Source: Planctomyces sp.
GTDB taxonomy: Bacteria > Planctomycetota > Planctomycetia > Planctomycetales > Planctomycetaceae
Reading direction: 5' to 3'
Length of the DNA: 64,000 nt
Assembly (NCBI GenBank): GCA_019636235.1
Contig: JAHBXW010000024.1
Coordinates: 18,499-82,498, forward strand
Positions 32,363 through 41,203 of this stretch are shown here, one piece after another (positions within the stretch are counted from its first letter, which is position 1; every line of letters begins with the position of its first letter). The translations under genes and the position numbers were made by a program. The notes beneath the pieces were generated by a model. The model was not told the DNA's origin and did no database searches. It worked only from the letters and a program-made list of their open reading frames with translations.

Positions 32363-35300
32363 ATGAAGATTGCGATCGCGGGACTACTTCTGGCGTTGTC
32401 GGCCGCCGCCGCTCAGGCCGGCAGCCTGGGCTATTATCGGACTCCCGCCGTCGGCGAAGCCATCATCGTGTTCGCCGCCGAGGGAGACTTGTGGAAGGTT
32501 GGCATCGACGGCGGAACCGCCACGCGGCTGACCAGCCATCCGGGCGAGGAGACGACGCCGGCCATCTCTCCGGATGGCGCCACGCTGGCCTTCACGGCCG
32601 CCTACGAGGGCGTCGTCGAGGTCTACACGATGCCCCTCTCCGGCGGACTCCCCACACGCCGCACGTTTGAGAACGGTCGCGCCAGCGTCTGCGGCTGGAC
32701 CCCCGACGGCAAAGTCCTTTACGCCACGGATCACGACTCCACGCTGCCCAATCAGCAACTCTTCACCATCCATCCGGGGACCGGCGCCCGCGAGGCGATT
32801 CCCCTCTCCCAGGCCAGCTACGGAGCGTACGACGCCGAAGGCCAGACGCTGGTCTTCACCCGACTGCCCTTCAACGGCAGCCACACGAAGCGCTATCGCG
32901 GCGGCACGGTCCAGAATCTCTGGAAGTTCCAGGCCGGCGCCGGCGAGGCCGTGTCCCTGACTGCCGATCATCCCGGGACCAGCAAAGACCCCATGTGGTG
33001 GGAGGGACGCATCTACTTCGCCGCCGATCGCGACGGCGTCATGAATCTCTGGTCGATGGACGCCGACGGCCAGGACCTCCGGCAACACACGCACCACGCC
33101 GACTACGACATCCAGTCCCCCGCACTTGGACACGGCCGGGTCGTCTATCAGCTTGGGGCCGAACTCCGGCGGCTGGACATCGCCAGCGGCGAGGACCGGG
33201 CGTTGTCGATTGAACTGGAATCCGATCTCGACCAGACGCGGGAGCAATGGATCCGCAAGCCGATGGACTTCCTGAGCGCGGCGCATCCATCGCCGGATGG
33301 CGACCGCGTCGTGCTGACTGCCCGCGGCCGCGTGTTTGTCGCACCGCACCGGCAGGGGCGCGTGGTGGAAGCCGCGCGGAAGCCGGGAGTGCGGTATCGC
33401 CGCGCGCGGTTCCTCCCGGACGGCAAGTCGCTTGTCGCGCTGTCTGATGAATCAGGAGAGATCGAACTCTGGAAACTCCCCGCCGACGGCATCGGCGACC
33501 CGGTCCAGCTCTCACAAAACGGCGATGTGCTGCGGTGGGACTCGCTCCCCTCGCCGGACGGCCGCTATATCGCCCATCACGACAAGAACTACCGACTGTG
33601 GCTGCTCGACCTCCGCGACAACTCCGACCAGAAGATCGACGAGAGTGCCATCGACAGCTTCGCTGACCTGGCCTGGTCGCCGGACAGCCGATTCCTCGCC
33701 TACACGGCGCATGCCGCGAACGCCTATCGCCAGGTCCGCATTTTTCGCGTCGAGCAGAAGGCCGCGACGACCATCACCAGCGACCGGTTCGAAAGCCACA
33801 GTCCGGCCTGGAGCCCCGACGGCAAATGGTTGTATCTGCTCAGCGACCGCAACCTGGAATCGGCCGTTGGCAGCCCCTGGGGCGCCAATCAGCCCGAGCC
33901 ATTCTTCGACCGCCCCACCAAGGTCTATCACATCGCGTTGAAAGAGGGTCTTCGCTCCCCGTTCCAGCCGCAGGACGAACTCGCCCCTGCGGACGACAAA
34001 CCGGCCGACGCGGCGAAGAAGGACCAGCCCGACGACAAACCAGCGGAGAAATCCGCGTCCGCCAGCGACGGAGAGCAGGCCGACGGCGACTCCTCAAAGA
34101 ACGCGAATGCGGGCGACAATCCGGACAAGCCGGCCGAGAAGCCGCCCACGCCCGTGCAGATCGAGTTCGCCGGAATCGAATCGCGCCTGCAGGAGGTTCC
34201 GGTCCCGCCCGGCAACTATCGCGACCTGACCGTCACGCCCAAGGCGCTGTTTTTCACCAACGTCGATCGACGCAGCGGGGATTCGAAACGTCGTCTCGAG
34301 GGCGTCGAGATCAAGAACGAGAACGTCGAGGTCAAGACGGTGCTCGCGGACATAAAGAGCTACGAACTGTCCGCTGACCGCAAGAAACTGCTGATCCACA
34401 AGAACGATTCGCTGTTTCTGGTGGACGCGGAGCCCAAGCCCGCCGACACGGACAAGAAGGACGTCGTGTTGCGGAACCTGACTCTGTCGGTGATCCCGCG
34501 CGAGGAATGGCGCCAGATGTTCACGGAGGCCTGGCGACTGGAGCGGGATTACTTCTACGACCGCAATCTGCACGGCGTCGACTGGCCGGCGATGCTGGAG
34601 AAATACAGCCCGCTGGTGGACCGGGTGACGACGCGGGCGGAGCTGTCCGACCTGATCGCCCAGATGGTCGGCGAGCTGTCGGCGCTGCATACGTTCGTCC
34701 GCGGCGGCGACCTGCGCGAGGGTCCAGACAAGGTGGGCCTCGGCTTCCTCGGCGCCCGGCTGCGACGCGCCGACAATCTGGGGGGCTACAAGGTCGAACA
34801 TGTGTTCCGACACGACCCCGACATGCCGGAACGGGCCAGCCCGCTGTCGCGGCCGGGAGTTTCGGTCGTCGCGGGGGACGTCCTGGAGGCGATCAACGGC
34901 CAGCCCACGCTGTCGGTCCCGGACTTCGCGATGCTGCTCAGGAACCAGGCCGGCGCGCAGGTGCGGCTGCGGGTGAAGCCGGGCGACGGGGGAGACGCGC
35001 GGGACGTGATCGTCGTGCCGCTGACCCTGTCCGCCGTCGAGGACCTGCGCTATCACGAATGGGAGCACACCCGACGGCTGCGCGTCGAGGAGCTGTCGGG
35101 CGGTCGGATCGGCTACGTCCATCTGCGGGCCATGCGGGGCGTCGACTTCACCGACTGGGCCCGCGGGTATTATCCGGTGTTCAATCGGGAAGGGTTGATC
35201 ATCGACGTCCGGCACAACCGCGGCGGCAACATCGACTCCTGGATTCTCGGCCGACTGTTGCGGAAGGTCTGGTTCTACTGGAACGACCGCGCCGGGAATC

Positions 35301-35719
35301 CGCCGGTGTGGAACATGCAGCAGGCCTTCCGGGGCCACATGGCGGCAATCTGCAACGAGCGCACAGCCAGCGACGGCGAGGCGTTCGCCGAAGGCTTCAA
35401 ACGGCTGGGGCTCGGCAAGCTGTTCGGAACCCGCACCTGGGGCGGCGAGATCTGGCTGAGCGCCAACAACTTCCTGGTCGACAACGGCATCGCCACCGCC
35501 GCGGAGAACGGCGTCTTCGGACCCGAAGGGGAATGGCTCATTGAAGGGCATGGCGTCGAGCCGGATGTCGTCGTCGACAATCTGCCCCACGCCACGTTCC
35601 TCGGCGAGGACGCCCAACTCGACGCTGCCGTGAAGCATCTTCTGCAGCAGATCGAGGAGCACCCGATTCCGCCGGTGCAGCCTCCCGCCTCGCCGAACAA
35701 GTCCCTCGTCCCGCGCTGA
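32363..35719 (+). CDS. Tricorn-like S41 protease with beta-propeller and PDZ domains
   Basis: An exported peptidase of 1118 residues. It has a signal peptide (1-19) and TolB/tricorn-type beta-propeller repeats (about 30-540, several Ser-Pro-Asp-Gly motifs). An Asp/Lys/Ala-rich linker (about 540-600) follows, then a tricorn core (from ~700) with a PDZ domain (about 800-880) and an S41 catalytic domain. Candidate catalytic residues are His776 (in Ala-Leu-His-Thr) and Ser959 (in Asn-Arg-Gly-Gly-Asn-Ile-Asp-Ser-Trp), with a Glu in Ser-Asp-Gly-Glu-Ala-Phe. The archaeal tricorn Ser before the catalytic His is Leu here. Likely role is degradation of peptides in the periplasm. Confidence 0.9.
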   Translation: MKIAIAGLLLALSAAAAQAGSLGYYRTPAVGEAIIVFAAEGDLWKVGIDGGTATRLTSHPGEETTPAISPDGATLAFTAAYEGVVEVYTMPLSGGLPTRRTFENGRASVCGWTPDGKVLYATDHDSTLPNQQLFTIHPGTGAREAIPLSQASYGAYDAEGQTLVFTRLPFNGSHTKRYRGGTVQNLWKFQAGAGEAVSLTADHPGTSKDPMWWEGRIYFAADRDGVMNLWSMDADGQDLRQHTHHADYDIQSPALGHGRVVYQLGAELRRLDIASGEDRALSIELESDLDQTREQWIRKPMDFLSAAHPSPDGDRVVLTARGRVFVAPHRQGRVVEAARKPGVRYRRARFLPDGKSLVALSDESGEIELWKLPADGIGDPVQLSQNGDVLRWDSLPSPDGRYIAHHDKNYRLWLLDLRDNSDQKIDESAIDSFADLAWSPDSRFLAYTAHAANAYRQVRIFRVEQKAATTITSDRFESHSPAWSPDGKWLYLLSDRNLESAVGSPWGANQPEPFFDRPTKVYHIALKEGLRSPFQPQDELAPADDKPADAAKKDQPDDKPAEKSASASDGEQADGDSSKNANAGDNPDKPAEKPPTPVQIEFAGIESRLQEVPVPPGNYRDLTVTPKALFFTNVDRRSGDSKRRLEGVEIKNENVEVKTVLADIKSYELSADRKKLLIHKNDSLFLVDAEPKPADTDKKDVVLRNLTLSVIPREEWRQMFTEAWRLERDYFYDRNLHGVDWPAMLEKYSPLVDRVTTRAELSDLIAQMVGELSALHTFVRGGDLREGPDKVGLGFLGARLRRADNLGGYKVEHVFRHDPDMPERASPLSRPGVSVVAGDVLEAINGQPTLSVPDFAMLLRNQAGAQVRLRVKPGDGGDARDVIVVPLTLSAVEDLRYHEWEHTRRLRVEELSGGRIGYVHLRAMRGVDFTDWARGYYPVFNREGLIIDVRHNRGGNIDSWILGRLLRKVWFYWNDRAGNPPVWNMQQAFRGHMAAICNERTASDGEAFAEGFKRLGLGKLFGTRTWGGEIWLSANNFLVDNGIATAAENGVFGPEGEWLIEGHGVEPDVVVDNLPHATFLGEDAQLDAAVKHLLQQIEEHPIPPVQPPASPNKSLVPR

Positions 35720-35769
35720 AACCGGCCGCCTGGCCCCCTTTGGCCGGCAGCGCCCCTGCGAGGCCCGCG

Positions 35770-36342
35770 ATGACCTCCCTCAACCTGATCCGACGATTGC
35801 ATCAGCATCGGATGTGGGCGATCGGCCGCCTGCTGTACGCCGTTCAGGATTTGACGGAGGAGGAGCTGCAGCGTCCGCTGCCGATCGGCCAGGGTTCGGT
35901 GTGGCGGACGCTGACGCATCTCATCGCAGCCGACTTCGCCTGGATCGAGGCGCTGGAAGGGAATCCCGAGCCGCTGTTTCCCGGGGATGTCCCGGGACGA
36001 CTGCCCGGGAACCAGGCCGGGTCGGGCACGCTGCGGAACCTCGCCGAGCTGAGGACGCGCTGGGCCGAGATCGACGCCCACTGGGAGCGCTCCCTGCAGG
36101 GGCTCGCCGAAGAGTCGCTGACCGACCTGGTGGAGAAGGTCAGCACGAGTTCCGCCGCGGGCAAGCGGTTCTCCGTCCGCCGCAGCGACATCCTGATGCA
36201 TGTCTGCCTGCATTCGCAGTACACGGTCGCGCAGCTGGTGAACATGCTGCGGCAGTTGGGTCGGTCGCCGGCGCCGGACGTCATGCTGATCACGCTGGCG
36301 CGCAGCGAGCTTGCGGATGCGGGTCCGCCGGGCGGGGCATGA
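35770..36342 (+). CDS. DinB-family protein
   Basis: A 190-residue four-helix-bundle protein of the DinB/YfiT superfamily, whose members bind a divalent metal with three His and often act as thiol transferases. The motifs seen are Leu-Thr-His-Leu-Ile-Ala-Ala-Asp near residue 51 and His-Val-Cys-Leu-His-Ser-Gln-Tyr near 147-154, giving the expected His set. The ATG at 35770 is chosen because homology begins with Leu-Ile-Arg-Arg-Leu-His; an upstream in-frame start would add ten Ala/Pro-rich residues. It follows the protease by 50 bases; the substrate is unknown. Confidence 0.82.
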   Translation: MTSLNLIRRLHQHRMWAIGRLLYAVQDLTEEELQRPLPIGQGSVWRTLTHLIAADFAWIEALEGNPEPLFPGDVPGRLPGNQAGSGTLRNLAELRTRWAEIDAHWERSLQGLAEESLTDLVEKVSTSSAAGKRFSVRRSDILMHVCLHSQYTVAQLVNMLRQLGRSPAPDVMLITLARSELADAGPPGGA

Positions 36343-36518
36343 ATTCCCGCCCCGGCCGTGCAATCCCGGCGTCGATTCGGAACACTCTCTCCCGACCAGC
36401 GGGACGGCTCCGGATTCGGCCGCTTGAAGCGCGGATTCGTCCCGCCTGGCCAGCGACCGATGCGTAACACATTCAGCCGCTGAGAACTTTCAACCACAAA
36501 TCGAAGGAGCGCCCGGAC

Positions 36519-37076
36519 ATGTGGTTCACCGAAGCCGCCTGGCCGCCGATTCTGATCCTTGCCGCGATCGCTGGCGTCGCGCTCATCCTGGCCTGGGAAC
36601 GCCGGCAGAGCCGCTTCACCATGATCGCCGCTGGCTGCGTGTTGGCCGCGGTGGCTGTCTGGTTCATCGAACGCGCCATCGTCACGGAACGTGAACGCGT
36701 CGAGCAGCACCTCGTGGAACTGGTGCGCGATTTCGAAGCCGGCCGCAGCGAGGCGGTCCTTGATGCGATCACCACCCAGTCGCCGGAACTCCGCGCCCTG
36801 GCCGCATTGGCGCTGTCGACCGTCACAGTCCGCGATCTGCGGCTCACCGACGTGACGGTGGAACTCAGCCCCGGAACCGACACGCGGGCCCGGTCGCACT
36901 TCCGCGTGAATGGCTCGGCCGTGTTGAATTCCACGCACGACGTCGGGCATCAGCCGACCCGCTGGATCGCCCGGTGGCAGCGCGAAACCGATCGCTGGCG
37001 CATCGTGGAGATCGAGCAGCTCGATCCGATCACCGGAGAGCCGACGCGGCAGGTCCTGCGAAATCTTCGCCGCTGA
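36519..37076 (+). CDS. Hypothetical membrane protein with NTF2-like C-terminus
   Basis: The 185-residue product has two N-terminal membrane helices (about 8-25 and 33-50). A soluble region of ~130 residues follows, with a helix then alternating beta strands (Val-Arg-Asp-Leu-Arg-Leu-Thr-Asp-Val-Thr-Val-Glu-Leu; Trp-Ile-Ala-Arg-Trp-Gln-Arg; Trp-Arg-Ile-Val-Glu-Ile). That order suits an NTF2/SnoaL-like fold. The start at 36519 has GAAGGAG nine bases upstream. No function is recognised. It converges with the minus-strand gene that ends at 37099. Confidence 0.75.
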   Translation: MWFTEAAWPPILILAAIAGVALILAWERRQSRFTMIAAGCVLAAVAVWFIERAIVTERERVEQHLVELVRDFEAGRSEAVLDAITTQSPELRALAALALSTVTVRDLRLTDVTVELSPGTDTRARSHFRVNGSAVLNSTHDVGHQPTRWIARWQRETDRWRIVEIEQLDPITGEPTRQVLRNLRR

Positions 37077-37098
37077 TGGCGAACCCGCGGGCCGGCGA

Positions 37099-39180
37099 TC
37101 AGCGATTCACGAGGAACTCGGTCGAGTTCAGGTAGGCCCAGTAGGCGTCCGCGAGGCTCTCGCTCGTCGCCGATTGAACGGCCGCCCCGCGCATCCGCGT
37201 CGCCTGCCGCACCGCCTGACGAAACGCCGCCAGCTCCAGCGGCGTCGGCTCGCGCGACAACGTCGACAGGCACAGCCGACGCAGCTTCTCCGTCTCGGAA
37301 ACGCTGGCCGACAGCACTGCATTCAGGTACGTCCCCGGCCGACCGCTGACCGCCTCCTGCACCAGCTCGCCGTTCATCATCACCAGCGCCTGCGGCAGAG
37401 AACCATCGAACGTCGACGTCTCCCCGTTCTCCTCGTTGTCCAGCACCGAGTAGAACTGCGACAGCCAGTGCTTCCGCCGTTCGACGACCTCCGACCAGCT
37501 GCCGACCCCCGACCGATCCGCCGTCGTCGTCGCCAGCAGGGAATCGAACAGTTGCTCGGCCGTCAGCGGCTTCACGTACATCCGGGCGAACAGCGGACGC
37601 TCGCCGCGGTCCGGCGCATCGGCCTCGTTGTCCGGGATGATTCGACTCGACAAGTGGTACAGCCGCGTCGAGCACAATTGCCGCACAAGCGCCCGGATGT
37701 CGTAATCCGACTGCACGAATTCCTCGGTCAGCGCGTCCAGAATCTCCGGATGCGTCGGCGGGTTGTGCGGGCCCATGTCGTCCACCGGAGCTGTGAAGCC
37801 CCGGCCGAAGAGCTGCGCCCACAGCCGGTTCACGAACGCCGCCGCCAGTTGCGGCCGATCCCCCGAACTCATCAGCCGGGCCAGCTCGCGACGCCGGTTC
37901 ACTTCGGGGCCTTCCTCGATCGCCTGCCCTTCGAACTTCGGCCAGGCGACGCGCATTACGCCCCCCAGCGTCTCGTAGTAGCTCGGATCGCCCACCGGCC
38001 GGCTGACAAGTTCCCTGACCATCCGCGAACCGCCGTCCGCGTCCCGGCCTTCCCGTTCGACGACGTCCGTCTGTTGAAAGAACGCATTGAGCTGCCAGAA
38101 CTTCTCCTGGCCCCAGTCCTTCACGACGGGGTGCACATGGCACTGCGAGCATTGCACCTGCTGGCAGAGCAGAATCCGGAACGTGACGGCCGTCGCCGGC
38201 ACGGCCTCGTTGTTGAGATGGGCCAGCAGGAAATTGGCGGCGCCGTTCTCGTGATCGGCCCCCTCGGCCGCCACGAGTTCACCCACCGTCTCCGACCACG
38301 GCCGATTCCGATGGAACTGGTCCCGGAGAAACTGCACCAGCGCATCCCGGTCGATGTCCCGCTCCGGCGCCCGGCCGACCAGCAGGTTCGACCACACCGT
38401 CGCGAAATGCGTCGCAAACGTCGGCTCGTTCAACAGCCGCTCGACCACTGCGGCGCGCTTGCGCGGATTCTTATCCTGCAGAAAGGCTTCGACCGTCGCC
38501 GCGTCCGGAATCCGGCCGGCCAGATCCAGATGCACGCGCCGCAGCCACTCGCTGTCCGCGGCTTCTGGAGACGGCTGGACGCCAGCCTCCGTCCACGCCG
38601 CCGCGAGTCGGTCGTCAATGAACGCGACCAGGTCGCCCCTCGGCACGGCTGGCCCGGGCGCGGGATCATCGCCGGTCGTTGACGCGATGCCCGTCGCCGC
38701 CGGATCGCGCAGCCGCACGCGCGGCAGCGCCGAATCGTCGTCCGCATCGCCCCCCGGCGGGGCCTCGAGCTCGTTCGCCCCCTCCGGGCGGCCCTCCGGC
38801 GGCCCGGCCAATTGCTGCGGACCTTCGCCATTTCGCAGCCACAGCGCGCACGCCGCCAACAGGGCACAGGCGACGCCGGCGAACGCCCATCGGCGACGGC
38901 CTGGCGCCCGGCCCGACGCAACTGGCGCCGGCAGCGCAGGACGCGACAGGGCCGAATCGTCCTGCAGGGCCGCGAGCGTTCCCGGGAGGGCGACCGCTCC
39001 GCCTTCCACGGCGTCCCAGTGCAGGCAGCCATGCAGCAGCAGATAGTCGATGTACAGCGTTCGCGCCTCGCCATCCGTGGCCACGCGCTCTTCGAGCTGC
39101 GCATGCCCGGCCTCATCGAGGCGTTCGTCGCAGAGCGCGTCGAGCAGGGTCAGAAAATGTTCGCGGTCGCGGGGGGTCAT
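37099..39180 (-). CDS. Anti-sigma-like N-terminus fused to DUF1549/DUF1553
   Basis: A 693-residue protein. The first ~75 residues (Leu-Leu-Asp-Ala-Leu-Cys-Asp-Glu-Arg-Leu-Asp ... Tyr-Ile-Asp-Tyr-Leu-Leu-Leu-His) are of the planctomycete anti-sigma/FecR-like type. A membrane helix (about 98-115) and a Pro/Gly/Asp-rich spacer follow, then DUF1549 with Cys-Ser-Gln-Cys-His and DUF1553 ending near Phe-Leu-Val-Asn-Arg. No PSCyt1 domain is present. The ATG at 39180 overlaps the sigma factor stop (ATGA). The arrangement suggests a membrane anti-sigma factor whose outer part is a DUF1549/DUF1553 module. It is a clear paralogue of the gene at 41204-42850. Confidence 0.9.
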   Translation of the reverse strand: MTPRDREHFLTLLDALCDERLDEAGHAQLEERVATDGEARTLYIDYLLLHGCLHWDAVEGGAVALPGTLAALQDDSALSRPALPAPVASGRAPGRRRWAFAGVACALLAACALWLRNGEGPQQLAGPPEGRPEGANELEAPPGGDADDDSALPRVRLRDPAATGIASTTGDDPAPGPAVPRGDLVAFIDDRLAAAWTEAGVQPSPEAADSEWLRRVHLDLAGRIPDAATVEAFLQDKNPRKRAAVVERLLNEPTFATHFATVWSNLLVGRAPERDIDRDALVQFLRDQFHRNRPWSETVGELVAAEGADHENGAANFLLAHLNNEAVPATAVTFRILLCQQVQCSQCHVHPVVKDWGQEKFWQLNAFFQQTDVVEREGRDADGGSRMVRELVSRPVGDPSYYETLGGVMRVAWPKFEGQAIEEGPEVNRRRELARLMSSGDRPQLAAAFVNRLWAQLFGRGFTAPVDDMGPHNPPTHPEILDALTEEFVQSDYDIRALVRQLCSTRLYHLSSRIIPDNEADAPDRGERPLFARMYVKPLTAEQLFDSLLATTTADRSGVGSWSEVVERRKHWLSQFYSVLDNEENGETSTFDGSLPQALVMMNGELVQEAVSGRPGTYLNAVLSASVSETEKLRRLCLSTLSREPTPLELAAFRQAVRQATRMRGAAVQSATSESLADAYWAYLNSTEFLVNR

Positions 39181-39743
39181 GACTGAGGCTGCGCGGCCAG
39201 TTGCCGCCGGATGCACTCCAGGAGCGTCCGCCGGATCCTGCCGATGGACTGGTACACGGAATTCGCGGGCCGCCCGAGGTGTTCGGCCTCCATCCGGCCG
39301 ACGGCCCCGGGGCGGTACCGCTTCTCAATGAGCTGTCGATCCTTGTCCCGCAGTTTCGCGAGGCACTGCCGAAGCGCCGCGCGCCGCAGGTCCAAGTCGT
39401 CCAGGGGCGCCTGGACGTCCTCCGTCGTCGCCTGCAGGAACTCCTCCTGAAACCGCAGCCGGTCGCGGCGCTTGCGCTGCCGGGATTTCAACACCTCGTA
39501 ATGCGCGATCTGCGCCGCCCAGGCGAAGAAGTTGGTCCCGGGAACGAACTGCTGATGCTTGGCCAGCATCACGACGTTCGTTTCCTGGAGCGCCTCTTCG
39601 GCATCCTGACTGCGTCCCAGCTGCGCCAGGATGAACAGGTACAGTCGTCGCTGATGGCGTGTGAACAGCTGCACGAAATCGTCGCTGGGCGCCGTGGAGG
39701 CGCCGTCGCGTCCGGATGGAGCAGTCGCTGGCGGCTGAGTCAT
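39177..39743 (-). CDS. ECF RNA polymerase sigma factor, Rhodopirellula/Verrucomicrobium type
   Basis: A 188-residue extracytoplasmic-function sigma factor. Region 2 (about 25-92) has Ala-Glu-Glu-Ala-Leu-Gln-Glu-Thr-Asn-Val-Val-Met and Phe-Phe-Ala-Trp-Ala-Ala-Gln-Ile-Ala-His-Tyr-Glu-Val. Region 4 (about 115-180) has Arg-Asp-Lys-Asp-Arg-Gln-Leu-Ile-Glu-Lys-Arg-Tyr and a final helix Val-Tyr-Gln-Ser-Ile-Gly-Arg-Ile-Arg. These are features of the planctomycete/verrucomicrobial subfamily. Its stop overlaps the start of the anti-sigma-like fusion protein, so the two are probably a regulatory pair. Confidence 0.93.
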   Translation of the reverse strand: MTQPPATAPSGRDGASTAPSDDFVQLFTRHQRRLYLFILAQLGRSQDAEEALQETNVVMLAKHQQFVPGTNFFAWAAQIAHYEVLKSRQRKRRDRLRFQEEFLQATTEDVQAPLDDLDLRRAALRQCLAKLRDKDRQLIEKRYRPGAVGRMEAEHLGRPANSVYQSIGRIRRTLLECIRRQLAAQPQS

Positions 39744-39840
39744 TCCAACAGGGGGCCGATGGGGCGCGGGGGAGGGACGACCGGGGCGGACCGCGCCAAC
39801 CGGCGCCGCATTCGCCCCGAATCCCGAACCGGACGACGCC

Positions 39841-41118
39841 TCAGGAAATCAGGTCCTTGATCGGCGTGCCGCCGTTCGCGATCCGCATCGGCCGGCCGTT
39901 CTTCGACTGGTGCACCGTGTCCAGCGGAATCCGCAGGGCATGCGCCACTGTCGCCCACAGGTCGTTCGGCAGATAGCTGTCGCTCTCGATGCGGATGCCG
40001 TCAGCGTCGGTCTTGCCGATCGCCCGGCCGCCCGCCAGGCCGCCGCCGCCGATCAGCACCGACCAGCTCTGCGCCCAGTGGTCCCGGCCGACGTTCTGGT
40101 TGATTCGCGGCGTCCGGCCGAACTCGCCCATGCAGACCACGACCGTGTTCTCGAACAGGCCGTGCGCCTTGAGATCGTTCACCAACCCGGCGATGCCCTT
40201 GTCCAGCTGCGGAAGGTGCGTCGTCCGCAAGCTGTCGAACACGTCGTTGTGCAGGTCCCAGCCGTTCGGATTGCGGACCTCGACGAAGGGCACGCCCGTC
40301 TGCACCAGCCGCCGGGCCATGATCAGCATGTTGCCGAACCCCGTGCTGCCGTAAGCCTGCCGCACTTCGGGCCGCTCCTGCTCGACGCGGAACGCCGCCA
40401 TTTGCTCGGACGTCATCAGCTCGCGGGCCTTCTGGTAGACCTCCTTGTGGGCCTTGCCGATGTCGCCCCGGTTCGAACGGATGAAGCTGTCTTCGACGGC
40501 TTCCAGCATCTGCAGCCGCTGGTTCAGCCGCGCCAGGTCGCTGCCCATGTCGGCGTTCTGAATCCGGCCCTGGGCGTCGACGACAAACGGGGCATGCGCC
40601 ATGCCCAGGAAGCCCGGGTCCATGCCCCCGCCGCCGATCGAAATGAACGCCGGGATCTCCAGCTCCTTGCGCTTCGGCGCCAGTTCGTAGCTGACGACCG
40701 AGCCAAACGTCGGGTGCACGACGGTCGGGTTCGGCACGTAGGCCGTGTGCATGAAATAGGTGCCGCGGTTGTGGTCGGCCTCGCGGGTGCTCATCGAACG
40801 GACCACGGACATGTTGTCCATGACCTTGGCCAGCTCCGGCAGGTGTTCGCAGATCTGCAGGTCGCGGTCGCCGGCGGTGGCGATCGGCTTGAATTCGCCG
40901 CCGTTCTTGGAGCCGGGTTTGAGATCCCACATGTCGATCGTGGGGGCGCCCCCCCCCAGCCAGATCAGGATGCAGGCCTTCTGCGCCTTCTGGACGTCGG
41001 CCGCGTGGGCCTCCAGGTGCGACAGAAAGCTCGTCGCCCCCAGCGCCGCAGCGCCGCCGGCGCTGACGTGGCTGAGGAAATGCCGCCGCGACATGCCGCT
41101 GGGAATTCGGAGTGACAT
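39841..41118 (-). CDS. DUF1501 Tat-exported protein
   Basis: A 425-residue DUF1501 protein with a twin-Arg signal (Ser-Arg-Arg-His-Phe-Leu-Ser-His). Family motifs: [37 protein letters not shown] and Asp-Leu-Trp-Ala-Thr-Val-Ala-His-Ala. The C-terminus (Pro-Ile-Lys-Asp-Leu-Ile) differs from the canonical DUF1501 tail seen in the remnant at 11606-11710. It follows the DUF1549/DUF1553 gene by 85 bases and lies 97 bases before the sigma factor. Confidence 0.94.
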   Translation of the reverse strand: MSLRIPSGMSRRHFLSHVSAGGAAALGATSFLSHLEAHAADVQKAQKACILIWLGGGAPTIDMWDLKPGSKNGGEFKPIATAGDRDLQICEHLPELAKVMDNMSVVRSMSTREADHNRGTYFMHTAYVPNPTVVHPTFGSVVSYELAPKRKELEIPAFISIGGGGMDPGFLGMAHAPFVVDAQGRIQNADMGSDLARLNQRLQMLEAVEDSFIRSNRGDIGKAHKEVYQKARELMTSEQMAAFRVEQERPEVRQAYGSTGFGNMLIMARRLVQTGVPFVEVRNPNGWDLHNDVFDSLRTTHLPQLDKGIAGLVNDLKAHGLFENTVVVCMGEFGRTPRINQNVGRDHWAQSWSVLIGGGGLAGGRAIGKTDADGIRIESDSYLPNDLWATVAHALRIPLDTVHQSKNGRPMRIANGGTPIKDLIS

Positions 41119-41203
41119 TGCTGCATCCTTCTCGTCGGAGTGGAAAGCGTGGAGGCCTCGATCCGCCGCGCGGCCTGTCGGCGGCGCCGGAGGATCAGGA
41201 TGA

